Source: DAOTTI01 sp034437795
GTDB taxonomy: Bacteria; Chloroflexota; UBA11872; UBA12225
Reading direction: 5' to 3'
DNA length: 51,261 bases
NCBI GenBank assembly: GCA_034437795.1
Contig: DAOTTI010000233.1
Location: 1 to 51,261, forward strand
The number at the start of each line of letters is the position of its first letter. Position 1 is the first letter of the stretch. Positions 10,527-18,297 of the stretch are shown one piece after another. Both the position numbers and the translations under genes were made by a program. Below the pieces are notes generated by a model. The model had not been told where the DNA came from, did not search any database, and saw nothing but the letters and a program-made list of their open reading frames with translations.

Positions 10527-10706
10527 ATCTGGACTATTCACGTGGTAGAGCCCTCACCGCCCGCTCCGCGGGCTCCCGCTCTCCAGAGGGAGAGGGAACC
10601 GCTCGCGGATCATGAATGCGGAGCCGTCACCCTCTCCCTCTCTTTGGGAGAGGGAACTTTCCGAAAGCAGGAGCCCTCACCCTCGCCCAGGGGAAGAGGA
10701 ACATGA
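10527..10706 (+). repeat. Type A hairpin repeat, three units
   Basis: The locus holds a left arm (TGGACTATT, about 10530), a first unit GAGCCCTCACC...AGAGGGAGAGGGAAC (10548-10599), a second unit with CCCTCTCTTTGGGAGAGGG (about 10621-10656), and a shorter third unit (10671-10702). The first unit carries an extra inverted insert (GCCCGCTCCGCGGGC) that is shared with the copy near 33180. The cluster lies in the gap between two convergent genes, with its GGGAAC end toward the stop of the leftward CehA-like gene. Confidence 0.85.
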
Positions 10707-10728
10707 TCGCCGACGAAAGGAAGCCGGG

Positions 10729-12348
10729 CTAGCTGGCGAAGATGGGGTTGGTCATGGCCAGGAGCTTCCTTGTGCCAGGCCGGTAGAGGTCAGCGCGGTA
10801 CCAGCCGACACGGCGCGGCGGCTCGGGGAGTTCGAAGCGGACGAGGCAATCGGATGAGAGAGCACGGTGCGCCAGGAGGTGGCCGTTGTGGATGAGCAGC
10901 AACTCCGCCTCCTGGCCAAGCCGCCCGACCTGGAGACAAAGCCCGCTGGCCTCAGGAGGTAGCCGCCCTGTGGCCGCCTCGTCTTGCCACACCAGGGCCG
11001 GTCCACTGCTCAGGTAGGCGCGGCCGGCGCGCACCGCCGCGACGACACCGGCGATCTCCGGTACGGCCCAGACGAAGGTGAACCCCTGCTCGTCCGGCCG
11101 GCGGGGGAAGGTGTGGGCGTCTGATCCGGCCGTGGCGGGCAGACGGTGCCCCTGATCCAGCCAGCGGTTCCACAGGGCCAGCGCCTGGCGGTTCTGCGGA
11201 CGGTCCCAGGCCCCGTTCCAGACTTCGATGGCATCGGCGTAGGTTGCGCTCTCGTCCCCAAACTCCCACCGGCAGCCGGTACAGAACGGATACCCGGCCG
11301 AGCGGGGATGGTTGATCACAAAGGCGCCGCCAGCGCGACGGATCCCTTCCGCTGTCGCGCGCATGGTGCGGGCCGGCGCCGCGCCGCCGCCCGGCTCAGC
11401 GCGGCCGGCAATGGAGCGACCGGCAGTCAGGTTTGGGCCGGCCGCCAGTGGTCCATCTGCGTCATCGCGCTCTTCGGGCCCGCGCACCCGCCAATCGATC
11501 CAATGGTCCACCCCCAGGGCGTTGGCATGTCCGTAGAACGTGGTGAGCTCCATCGCGGGGATGACGATCACGTCCAGGCCGGCACGCCGGAGCGCCCATT
11601 GCACCTCCGGCGTAGCCGACGACGTGTTGTGGTCGGTCACGGCAAGGAAATCGAGCCGGTTGCGCTCGACGTAGCGGGCCAGGTCGTCCATCGTCCACCG
11701 CGCATCGGAGTGCTGGCTATGGACATGCAGGTCACCCTTTAGCCAGCGCGCCCCTGCGTCGGCCGACGCGCTCGCGCGCCGATCCTGGGGCGCCCGCCAG
11801 CCAGCGGTGACGGACCCAGGCTGGCCGCCGGCCGCAGCGGCGTCGCCGTGCGCGAGGTACGGCGCGGCGGGGACCGTCCAGGGCTGGCCCGGACCAGCAC
11901 CGGCGCATGCCTCCACGATCAGCCGGTAGTCGACGCCGCCCTGCTCGCAGGCCAGGACGCAGTGGCAGTCGATCTCCACCAGCCAATCCCCTGCGCTGAT
12001 AGGTCCGGGAATGAACCCCGGTGTGGCGCCGAGCGGTCCAAGGACGATCTCCTGGGCCGGCGCATGGCGGTGGCCGGCACCACGGAAGCCATGCGGATCG
12101 AAGAGACTGAGCGTGAGCAGGTTCTGGATCGTCCCCACCGCCGGCGGCGCGAAGGAGAAGCGCAGGCGCAGCGCCGCCATCTCCTCCGGCACGTGAAACG
12201 GCAGGCAGATATAGCTGCGCGCCTGATCAGGCGCGAGGCGGGCGGACGTATCAAGCAAGGTGAGATGAGCGACGTTCGGGCCGGCCACGAGATGCTTCCA
12301 CAGAGGTGCTGGACGGTTCAAGCCCCTCAATCTGGCGCGATCCTGCAA
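10729..12348 (-). CDS. CehA/McbA-family PHP-domain metallohydrolase
   Basis: This 539-residue protein has an N-terminal beta-rich region of about 190 residues and a C-terminal PHP metal-dependent hydrolase domain. PHP metal ligands are visible in LHVHSQHSDARW, FLAVTDHNTSSA, FVINHPRSAGYPF and ATAGSDAHTF. The family includes the carbaryl hydrolase CehA and many uncharacterised esterases/phosphoesterases acting on small molecules. There is no signal peptide at the annotated start, so it should be cytoplasmic, although the start is uncertain: TTG at 12348 lies 17 bases after the upstream dehydrogenase gene, without a good ribosome-binding site. It is the last gene of the leftward sugar cluster, which suggests hydrolysis of a sugar ester, lactone or phosphate made in that pathway. 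The substrate is unknown. Confidence 0.85.
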   Translation of the reverse strand: MQDRARLRGLNRPAPLWKHLVAGPNVAHLTLLDTSARLAPDQARSYICLPFHVPEEMAALRLRFSFAPPAVGTIQNLLTLSLFDPHGFRGAGHRHAPAQEIVLGPLGATPGFIPGPISAGDWLVEIDCHCVLACEQGGVDYRLIVEACAGAGPGQPWTVPAAPYLAHGDAAAAGGQPGSVTAGWRAPQDRRASASADAGARWLKGDLHVHSQHSDARWTMDDLARYVERNRLDFLAVTDHNTSSATPEVQWALRRAGLDVIVIPAMELTTFYGHANALGVDHWIDWRVRGPEERDDADGPLAAGPNLTAGRSIAGRAEPGGGAAPARTMRATAEGIRRAGGAFVINHPRSAGYPFCTGCRWEFGDESATYADAIEVWNGAWDRPQNRQALALWNRWLDQGHRLPATAGSDAHTFPRRPDEQGFTFVWAVPEIAGVVAAVRAGRAYLSSGPALVWQDEAATGRLPPEASGLCLQVGRLGQEAELLLIHNGHLLAHRALSSDCLVRFELPEPPRRVGWYRADLYRPGTRKLLAMTNPIFAS

Positions 12349-12365
12349 GATCGCACCAGGAGCAT

Positions 12366-13457
12366 CTAGCCGGCGGCGCTCCCGAGCTTGACCTCCTTGC
12401 CGGTGCGGGCCGACTCCTGGATGGCGACGCAGATCTCCACGGCGTGGCGAGCGTCCTCGCCGGTGATGATCGGATCGCGGTTCTCACGGATGGCCCGCAC
12501 CATGTCCTCGACGTGGATGGTGTGGCCATCGAAGCCGATGGCCATGGGGTCCGCCGCGGCGCTGGTGGCCGAGCCGCTGTACATCGCCTGCATCTGGCGC
12601 TCCTCTTCGTCCTCAGCGCCGGTGTCGTCGTCGTCGCGCTTGATCCGCCAGGTGACGACCTTCTCATCCTGGACGACGATGCTGCCCTTGCTGCCGAAGA
12701 TGTGCAGGTCGTTGGTCAGGCCGGGATAGGCGGACGTGGTGCAGGTGATGTTGCCCAGGGCGCCGTTGCGGAAGGTCACCACCGCGGTACCGACGTCCTC
12801 GGCCTCGATGCGGTGGGTAAACGTCCCCGTCTTGGCGAAGACGCTGGCCACGCCGCCCATGATCCACTGGAGGAGATCGATGCTGTGGATGCCCTGGTTC
12901 ATGCAGGCCCCGCCGCCGTCCATGGCGAAGGTGCCGCGCCAGCCCGGCGGGTTCCCGCCGGCATAGTAGGCGTCGGTGCGGTACCAGTAGAGGTGGATGT
13001 CGGCGTAGTGCACCGTGCCCAGCCGGCCGCTGTCCACCGCCTCCTTGATCCGCTTGGAGAGCGGGTGCAGGCGGCGCTGGAAGATGGCGGCCAGCTTCAC
13101 GCCGTGGTCGCGGCAGGCCGCGATCAGGGCGTCCGCCTTCTCCAGATTGACGTCGAGCGGCTTCTCGCAGATGACGTGGCGCCCCGACTGGGCCACCTTG
13201 ATCCCGATCTCCGCGTGCAGGCCCGTGGGCACGGCGATATTGACGACGTCCACGTCGGGGTCCTTGAGCAGGTCATCGATGCTGGCGTAGGCCCGACAGC
13301 CGAACTCCTGCGCCACCCGCTCGCGCCGCGCCGCGTCGATGTCGCACACGGCAATGAGCTCGGCCCCTTCGGCCGCTCGGATGGACCGGCAATGGTGCCG
13401 GCCCATGCCCAACCCGACTACAGCAAAGCCAATCGCGCTGGGATCCTTCTTCGTCAT
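12366..13457 (-). CDS. Gfo/Idh/MocA-family NAD(P)-dependent sugar dehydrogenase
   Basis: The 363-residue protein has the N-terminal Rossmann fold (GFAVVGLGMGRHHCRSI, then the adenine-side acidic residue in AVCDIDAARRE), and the family signature HVICEKPLDVNLEKADAL with the active-site lysine. The C-terminal alpha/beta domain contains GGACMNQGIHSIDLLQWIMG, a catalytic-region motif with conserved His and Asp. Such enzymes oxidise or reduce sugars and polyols such as myo-inositol. An insertion rich in Asp/Glu (KRDDDDTGAEDEEERQ, around residue 270) is unusual. The ATG at 13457 is preceded by GGGGAAG. It is followed after 17 bases by the CehA-like gene and lies downstream of the PmoA-like gene, separated from it by repeats. 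Confidence 0.92.
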   Translation of the reverse strand: MTKKDPSAIGFAVVGLGMGRHHCRSIRAAEGAELIAVCDIDAARRERVAQEFGCRAYASIDDLLKDPDVDVVNIAVPTGLHAEIGIKVAQSGRHVICEKPLDVNLEKADALIAACRDHGVKLAAIFQRRLHPLSKRIKEAVDSGRLGTVHYADIHLYWYRTDAYYAGGNPPGWRGTFAMDGGGACMNQGIHSIDLLQWIMGGVASVFAKTGTFTHRIEAEDVGTAVVTFRNGALGNITCTTSAYPGLTNDLHIFGSKGSIVVQDEKVVTWRIKRDDDDTGAEDEEERQMQAMYSGSATSAAADPMAIGFDGHTIHVEDMVRAIRENRDPIITGEDARHAVEICVAIQESARTGKEVKLGSAAG

Positions 13458-13777
13458 CTCTTCCCCTTACTGGTTCTTCATTCTCGATCCTGGACCGCCG
13501 CCCGCATGCTTCGCCAGCTGGGCCCTCACCCTGGCCTTTCCCACTGGGAGAGGGGGCGAAGGTGGTGAGGTGCCGGCCATTGATGACCCCCAGCCCTCTC
13601 CCACAGGGCGAGGGGCCTCAAGGAGCCCTCACCCTGGTCCTCTCCCACAGGGAGAGGGAACGGATTGCCGGCGACGGGGCACGGGGAGTTACGCCCGCGA
13701 TCGGCAGTCATGCGACACCGGTACAGGATGATGCGGGAGTGAACGTGTCACCGAACGTATGGCCGCTCGCGTGGGAG
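13458..13777 (+). repeat. 320-base gap filled by three type A hairpin repeats
   Basis: Three hairpin units follow one another: 13521-13559 (GGCCCTCACCCTGGCC and TTTCCCACTGGGAGAG), 13586-13616 (CCCTCTCCCACAGGGCGAGG) and 13622-13660 (CCTCTCCCACAGGGAGAGG), then a right arm with GGATTGCCGGCGACGG. They sit within the leftward sugar operon, just past the stop of the PmoA-like gene at 13778 and upstream of the dehydrogenase. The 60 bases nearest the dehydrogenase hold its ribosome-binding site. No gene is seen. Confidence 0.85.
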
Positions 13778-14998
13778 CTACTCGAGCTGCACGACCGGCG
13801 GGTTAATGAACTCGTGATAGCGCTCCGGGACGTTCGCCTCTCTGGTGCGCCCGCGGTGGATCAGGACGCGATAGAGGAAGTTGCGTGATTCGTAGGCGGG
13901 GATGGTCCAGTCACCGCGGTGGGTGTCGGGGTCCTTGTAGAAGTCATGGAGGCCGAAGGGGTTTGCGGTCATCAGTCCGTAGTTGCGGACGTGCCACCAG
14001 GTAGGGTAGCGCGGGTTGGTGGGATGGTCCATCATGCAGATGCCAACGATCTCATCGTCCACGGGCCCGGTGTAATCGCACCACATGGCGCGCTTGCCCC
14101 AGCATTCTTCTTCCATGACCCCGCCATAGGAGTTGACGATCACGCCCTGGGCATCCGGCCGGTTCCGCGTCGGCCCGTCCATGCTGCTGGCGACCCGCAC
14201 GGAGATGAGCCCGCCCTCCTTGGTGTCCCCGAAGGTCACCTGGCCGGACGTGGCGTTGAAACGCAGGCTCACGTCGAACAGCCGGTCGGCAGTGCCCAGG
14301 TGGAAGAAGGTGATGCGGCGCGTCTCGGTCAGGATGACACGGGTACCCTCGCGGTCGAGCCATTCCACGGTGGCGTCGAAGGCGCCGTAAACGGGCCCTG
14401 AGATCAGGCGGGAGAAGCCGGCGTGGCGCATGGTGGCGTGATTGGGCCCCTCACTCCAGTGGTCGGCGCCGTTCACGTCCCCGTGGGCGACGTAGAAGCC
14501 CTTGTGGTGCGGATGATCCCGCGTCTCCCCGGGCACGTCGGGAACCATCGGCCACTGGCGCGTCACCGGCTTGCCCGTGGGGCCGATCAGTGGATGGAGG
14601 TACGGCTTGACCACCTCCGCGCCGAAGTAGTAGTTGGTGAACAGCTCCCCTCCTATGTGGACCGAGAGGACGCCGTCGCCCTCAGTGAGCACCACGCCGG
14701 GCCCGTGGTCGGTAGGCGCCGCGGAGGGTTCGGCGCCCGCCTCCGCATGGACCGGCTCGATGTGGTAGCGCCGTTCCTGGCCGGCGGGGAGATCACGCAC
14801 GATCCAGGTCAGCCAGAGCCGATCTTCGGTGCCGGTGCCCGACGGCTCGAGCTGGCAGGCCACGGGGGCGCCCTGCTCGTCGGTCATACGCAGGGTCGGC
14901 ACCCCGCCGCCGTCTTCGAGGGGTAGCTGCACCCACACCGGGCAGGCATGCCGGTCGTGGCGTCCGGCCTTGACCAGGACATCCATTGGCTCGATCAC
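13778..14998 (-). CDS. PmoA/DUF6807-family protein
   Basis: This 406-residue protein matches the family Pfam calls PmoA (DUF6807), which despite the name is not the methane monooxygenase subunit but a beta-sandwich protein common in sugar-degradation clusters of Planctomycetes, Bacteroidetes and Chloroflexota. Hallmarks are GETRDHPHHKGFYVAHGDVNG (a His-rich site), HWSEG, RITFFHL, and DYTGPVDDEIVGICMMDHPTNPR...WHVRNYGLMTANPFG near the C-terminus. It has no signal peptide. GTG at 14998 is chosen as start because GGAGGAG lies four bases upstream; ATG at 14986 is an in-frame alternative. No reaction is established for the family. The neighbours (isomerase/epimerase upstream, dehydrogenase downstream) make a role in sugar catabolism likely. 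Confidence 0.85.
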   Translation of the reverse strand: MIEPMDVLVKAGRHDRHACPVWVQLPLEDGGGVPTLRMTDEQGAPVACQLEPSGTGTEDRLWLTWIVRDLPAGQERRYHIEPVHAEAGAEPSAAPTDHGPGVVLTEGDGVLSVHIGGELFTNYYFGAEVVKPYLHPLIGPTGKPVTRQWPMVPDVPGETRDHPHHKGFYVAHGDVNGADHWSEGPNHATMRHAGFSRLISGPVYGAFDATVEWLDREGTRVILTETRRITFFHLGTADRLFDVSLRFNATSGQVTFGDTKEGGLISVRVASSMDGPTRNRPDAQGVIVNSYGGVMEEECWGKRAMWCDYTGPVDDEIVGICMMDHPTNPRYPTWWHVRNYGLMTANPFGLHDFYKDPDTHRGDWTIPAYESRNFLYRVLIHRGRTREANVPERYHEFINPPVVQLE

Positions 14999-15074
14999 TC
15001 TGCTCCTCCGTTCGCCGCTTCGCGCGCCGGCCTTCGAGGCCATGCGAAGGGGCCGATGGCCGGCGCGCAGTCGG

Positions 15075-15932
15075 TCAGTGGGTTCGTGGTTGCTCGACGT
15101 TCTGGGCGGCGCGGTCCGCCTGTCTCATGTACTCAATGCTCTTGCGGGCGATCGTCTCGGGACCGGGCGAAAAGTCGAAGACCTCCACCGAGACGAAGCC
15201 GTCGTATCCCACGTCGCGCAAGGCCCGGAAGATGGGCACAAAGTCGATGTCGCCCGAGCCGGGATAGCCGAGATTGGCATCGTTGGCCTGGACGTGGGCC
15301 ACGTATGGCGCCACCCTGCGGATGATGTCTGGGATCGGGACGCCGGTCATCTGCTGCTCGCCGGCCATGCTTTTCACGTCCAGGATCAGGCGTAACCGCG
15401 GGTCGCGAATGGCGTCGATGACGTCGATGGCCTCCGCCGTGGTCTGAATGAAGGTGCAGTCGGGCGGCGGCAGGGGCTCCAGGCAGAGCGTCACTCCCAC
15501 CTGGCCCGCGACCGGCAAGGCCTCCTGGAAGCCCTCGATCAGCCAGGCTCGCGCCTGCTCGCGGCTCACTCCCGGCAGGAGGTTGCGCTGCTTCGGTGAC
15601 CCGAAGACCAGCACGCGCCCCCCGACGTCGGCGCAGAAGCGCATCAGCTCCTTTAGGTAGTCGACCGTGCGCTGGCGCACGGCCGGATCGGGGTGCGTGA
15701 TGTGCAGGCCCTCCGGCCCCACCAGCAGCCAGTGCAGGCCGATCACCTCGATCCCTGCGCTGCGCGCCAGCCCCGCGATCTCGCGGCGCCGCTCTGCCGG
15801 GACGTCGGTGACGCTGCGGGCGATCGTGAACGGCGCAAGCTCCACGCCCTGATACCCAGTCTCGGCGATGAACCGGAACTGGCGCTCAAGGTCCCAGCCC
15901 TCGAACATCTCGTTGCACGTGCCGAACTTCAT
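15075..15932 (-). CDS. Sugar phosphate isomerase/epimerase family (TIM barrel)
   Basis: This 285-residue protein is a xylose-isomerase-like TIM barrel of the IolE/IolI/hydroxypyruvate-isomerase group. It begins MKFGTCNEMFEGWDLERQF, and contains ETGYQGVELAPFT, the metal-site glutamate in GVTLCLEPLPPPDC, RLRLILDVKSMAGE with a metal-binding Asp, YVAHVQANDANLGYPGSGDIDF with His, and GYDGFVSVEVFDF with the last metal Glu. It would use a divalent metal to interconvert keto and aldo sugars or epimers. ATG at 15932 is chosen because the longer frame upstream is repeat-derived and not conserved. It is the promoter-proximal gene of the leftward sugar cluster, 76 bases from the PmoA-like gene, and is divergent from the second Gfo/Idh gene. 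Confidence 0.92.
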   Translation of the reverse strand: MKFGTCNEMFEGWDLERQFRFIAETGYQGVELAPFTIARSVTDVPAERRREIAGLARSAGIEVIGLHWLLVGPEGLHITHPDPAVRQRTVDYLKELMRFCADVGGRVLVFGSPKQRNLLPGVSREQARAWLIEGFQEALPVAGQVGVTLCLEPLPPPDCTFIQTTAEAIDVIDAIRDPRLRLILDVKSMAGEQQMTGVPIPDIIRRVAPYVAHVQANDANLGYPGSGDIDFVPIFRALRDVGYDGFVSVEVFDFSPGPETIARKSIEYMRQADRAAQNVEQPRTH

Positions 15933-16258
15933 GCCGCCCGGCAGTGTAGCAAGCGGGCCAGAGACCTGGCTCTGACGCGGGGAGCGGAGATGCGAAGACG
16001 CGGGGGAAGCCCTCACCCCCTGGCCCCCTCTCCCGCACGCGAGAGAGGGGAGGGACCTCACCCCCTTCGGCCGCGGGCGCGCCGCGGGGGACGACGGACC
16101 TCACCCCCTTCGGGCGGCGCCGCGCCGCACCCCTGCCCCACCCTGCCCCACCGTGGGGCTTGGCCCCGCCGCCCCCGCTCCGACACGGAGCGGGGGAACG
16201 ACGGCCATGGTCTGGCACGATCCGGAATGCTTGTACATGCCCTGTTGCAGGGGTGCCG
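15933..16258 (+). repeat. Type B composite repeat in the divergent sugar-cluster gap
   Basis: About 16008-16230 contains concatenated type B units: CTCACCCCCTGGCCCC with CTCTCCCGCACGCGAGAGAG, then two partial CCTCACCCCCTTCGG units, then CCCGCTCCGACACGGAGCGG with GGGAAC and the right arm GCCATGGTCTGGCACGATCC. That right arm recurs near 48838-48860. The first 75 bases hold the leader of the isomerase gene. No gene is seen. Confidence 0.75.
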
Positions 16259-16287
16259 TTGCGCTGGCGCCCGCGCCGTGCTAGCCT
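16259..16287 (+). promoter_or_regulatory. Promoter P1 of the rightward dehydrogenase gene
   Basis: TTGCGC (16259-16264), a 17-base spacer, and TAGCCT (16282-16287) with an upstream TG form an extended -10 promoter. It lies at the head of the first copy of a duplicated promoter-leader unit. Confidence 0.5.
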
Positions 16288-16399
16288 GCCCAGCAGAGGG
16301 CGCAGACCACGGGAAGGATCTGGTTTACTCCAGAGTGAGTGGGATCGTGATCACGTCCCGATAGACTGGCAGAGGACGTAAGCCACGGGAAGGATCTGG
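16281..16399 (+). repeat. Imperfect tandem duplication of promoter and leader
   Basis: Copy 1 (16281-16323) and copy 2 (about 16361-16399) both start with a -10-like TAGNCT box, continue with GCAGAGGNCG and end with the identical 17 bases CCACGGGAAGGATCTGG (16307-16323 and 16383-16399). They differ by a 4-base indel. The identical part carries the GGAAGGA ribosome-binding site used by the dehydrogenase gene that starts four bases after copy 2. Confidence 0.8.
16362..16367 (+). promoter_or_regulatory. Promoter P2 -10 box (TAGACT)
   Basis: TAGACT occupies the same place in the second copy of the duplicated unit as TAGCCT does in the first. The -35 region (GTGGGA at the 17-base spacing) is poor, so P2 may be weak or activator-dependent. 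Confidence 0.35.
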
Positions 16400-16402
16400 C
16401 TC

Positions 16403-17431
16403 ATGGAGCAGTCACGGCGGTTACGGGCAGCGATCATCGGCTCCGGGGGCATGGGCCACACCCGCGCCGCCTACCTGGCCCAGCACGAGCGCGCCAGCAT
16501 CACCTGCGTCAGCTCACGGAACCCTGTGACCGGCGCTGCGCTGGCCGCAAAGCACGCCGTGCCGTTCGTGGAGGACTGGCGGGAGGCGGTGCGTCGCGAC
16601 GACGTGGATGCCGTGTTCGTCTGTACCCACAACGATAGCCACTCCCCCATCGCGCAGGCGGCGCTGGAGGCAGGCAAGCACGTGTTCGTCGAGTATCCCC
16701 TGAGCCTCACCCTGGACGACGCCGACCGGCTGATCATGCTGGCCAGACGCACCGGCAAGGTGCTGCACGTCGGGCATGACCAGGCCTTCGTCGGGTGGCA
16801 TCTGGCGGTGAAGCAGGAGGCGGCGGGGCTAGGGCGCTTCCTGGCGCTGAATAGCCTGCTGGCCACGCCAGCGCGGGGCGGGGCGCGGAGCGTCTGGCGC
16901 AACCGCATGCTCTCTGGCCCGCCGTTCATGGTGGGCATCGCCTACGTCTTCCACCTGGTGGACATCTTCGGACCCGCCGAGTGGGCGGAGGGGACGAGCA
17001 CCTACGAGGGCCTTGAGGAGTCCGGCTACTACCGGTCGAACGTGAGCACGCTCACCTGCTCCTTCGTGCGAGGGGGAGTGGCACAGTTGCTCTACATCCG
17101 CGGGTTCACCATTCCGCGGGAGGAGCAGGAGCAGGCCATGATGTTCTCGAACGGCTTTCTCTCCTACCGCGGCTACGTCTCCGGCAGCCACTCCAACGAA
17201 GGCATTCTGACGCGGGTGACGCATAGCGGCCCCGAGCGCGTCGACCTGCCCCCCATCACCCTGGCCCAGGCGGGCAAACAGAACACGGAGCGCTTCATCG
17301 CTGAAGTGCTGGATGGCCAGCCGGTGGAGCCGGACCCCGTCCTGGCCCGCGAGGCTGTTGCGCTGGCGCTGGCGGCGGAGCAGGCGGCGCACGAGGGCGG
17401 ACGGGTCTATCTGCGCCCCTTTCGGCCGTGA
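16403..17431 (+). CDS. Second Gfo/Idh/MocA-family dehydrogenase
   Basis: This 342-residue NAD(P)-dependent oxidoreductase has the Rossmann start RAAIIGSGGMGHTRAAYL and the motif AGKHVFVEYPLSLTLDDAD, where the usual EKP active-site lysine is replaced by EYP. The lysine of EKP is normally catalytic, so either the chemistry differs or the enzyme is non-canonical; the alignment at this point is clear. A His-Asp pair appears in GIAYVFHLVDIFG. The ATG at 16403 is preceded by GGAAGGA in the duplicated leader. It is divergent from the leftward cluster with the isomerase, PmoA-like protein and first dehydrogenase, and probably works in the same pathway. Type A repeats follow it. Confidence 0.88.
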   Translation: MEQSRRLRAAIIGSGGMGHTRAAYLAQHERASITCVSSRNPVTGAALAAKHAVPFVEDWREAVRRDDVDAVFVCTHNDSHSPIAQAALEAGKHVFVEYPLSLTLDDADRLIMLARRTGKVLHVGHDQAFVGWHLAVKQEAAGLGRFLALNSLLATPARGGARSVWRNRMLSGPPFMVGIAYVFHLVDIFGPAEWAEGTSTYEGLEESGYYRSNVSTLTCSFVRGGVAQLLYIRGFTIPREEQEQAMMFSNGFLSYRGYVSGSHSNEGILTRVTHSGPERVDLPPITLAQAGKQNTERFIAEVLDGQPVEPDPVLAREAVALALAAEQAAHEGGRVYLRPFRP

Positions 17432-17535
17432 CCGCTCGCGCCGGCGACCGTGCGCGCCGGCGTCCATCTGTCGTTGTTCGTCCTGCTTCCCCTGCCTGCA
17501 GCCCTTGATCGGCGCTCTCGCCCAGGTGGCTCACG

Positions 17536-17652
17536 AGCGGAGCCCTCAGCCTGACCGTCTCTCTTTGTGAGGATGGGACTTTAGAAGGAGCCCTCACCCT
17601 GACCCTCTCCGAAGGGGAGAGGGACACCCTCGCTGGCCGTGGATGATCCGGG
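17536..17652 (+). repeat. Type A hairpin repeat, two units with right arm
   Basis: Units lie at 17539-17580 (GAGCCCTCAGCCTGACC, diverged) and 17587-17624 (GAGCCCTCACCCTGACC, CTCTCCGAAGGGGAGAG), followed by the right arm CTCGCTGGCCGTGGATGATC. The arm ends at the stop codon of the leftward gene at 17653. Confidence 0.85.
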
Positions 17653-17997
17653 TCAGGCCGGCCCTGGGCGGCGGGCGTCGCGCATCTCGCCCCCGTGCTC
17701 CTCGATGTACCGGCGCGCCGAGCCGTGCAGGTCCGCCAGGGCGGGGGTGTCAAGGATCATGTGCTCGATCCGCAGCCGGAGCGCCTCGTCGCTCATGGCC
17801 AGCAGCCGGTCGGCCGCGCCGCGCTGGTGGAGGTCCCGCCACCGGCGCAGGAAGTCACGGTAGGCCTGCGGGCTCCGCTGCCGGAGCATCGCCTGCATCT
17901 CCTCCACGTACCGGCGCACGTCCGGCGTCGCACGGCCGCCCTCCGGTTGGGCCGGCCGCCGCGGTGATCGTCTGGGTGCATGCTGTCGCCGTGGCAC
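17653..17997 (-). CDS. Small basic helical protein of unknown function
   Basis: I do not recognise this 114-residue protein. The first 25 residues are rich in Arg and Pro, and the rest is predicted helical (DVRRYVEEMQAMLRQRS, AYRDFLRRWRDLHQRGA, EALRLRIEHMILDTPALA). There is no membrane segment. The start is GTG at 17997, supported by AGGGGAG about eight bases upstream. It is separated from thrB by 300 bases of repeats and is probably expressed alone. A nucleic-acid or protein-binding role would fit its charge but is a guess. Confidence 0.6.
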   Translation of the reverse strand: MPRRQHAPRRSPRRPAQPEGGRATPDVRRYVEEMQAMLRQRSPQAYRDFLRRWRDLHQRGAADRLLAMSDEALRLRIEHMILDTPALADLHGSARRYIEEHGGEMRDARRPGPA

Positions 17998-17999
17998 GA

Positions 18000-18297
18000 G
18001 CTCTCCCCTGTGCCTTGCAGCTTATACCGTAGCGCGTTTCCGCCACCGCCGCAGGCAGCGGGGCTACCACGGATTTCGGCGGAAATAGCGGGCCTTTCCA
18101 TCTAGCGCCGGTGTCCCACGGGGGCATGGTCGCTTATGCATGAGCGGGGCCCTCAGCCTAACCCTCTCACTGTGGGAGAGGGGACGTTAGGCAGAGCTCC
18201 ACCCCCTCTCCCAAAGGGAGCGAGTGGCGAGACGGGCCCTCACCCTGGCCTTCTCCCTGTGGGAAAGGGAGCGCTTCACTGGCCGCGACGATTGAGG
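18000..18297 (+). repeat. Type A hairpin repeat, three units with both arms
   Basis: The left arm GGCATGGTCGCTTATGCATG (18123-18142) precedes units at 18147-18184 (CCTCAGCCTAACC, CTCTCACTGTGGGAGAG), 18194-18222 and 18235-18272 (GGCCCTCACCCTGGCC). The right arm TTCACTGGCCGCGACGATTG ends three bases before the thrB stop codon. The first 100 bases hold the leader of the small leftward gene. No other gene is seen. Confidence 0.88.

Noticed and set aside
13778..14998. Particulate methane monooxygenase subunit, as the family name PmoA suggests
   Set aside because: The protein is soluble and beta-rich, with no membrane segments, and sits among sugar-metabolism genes. The name is a misleading family label.
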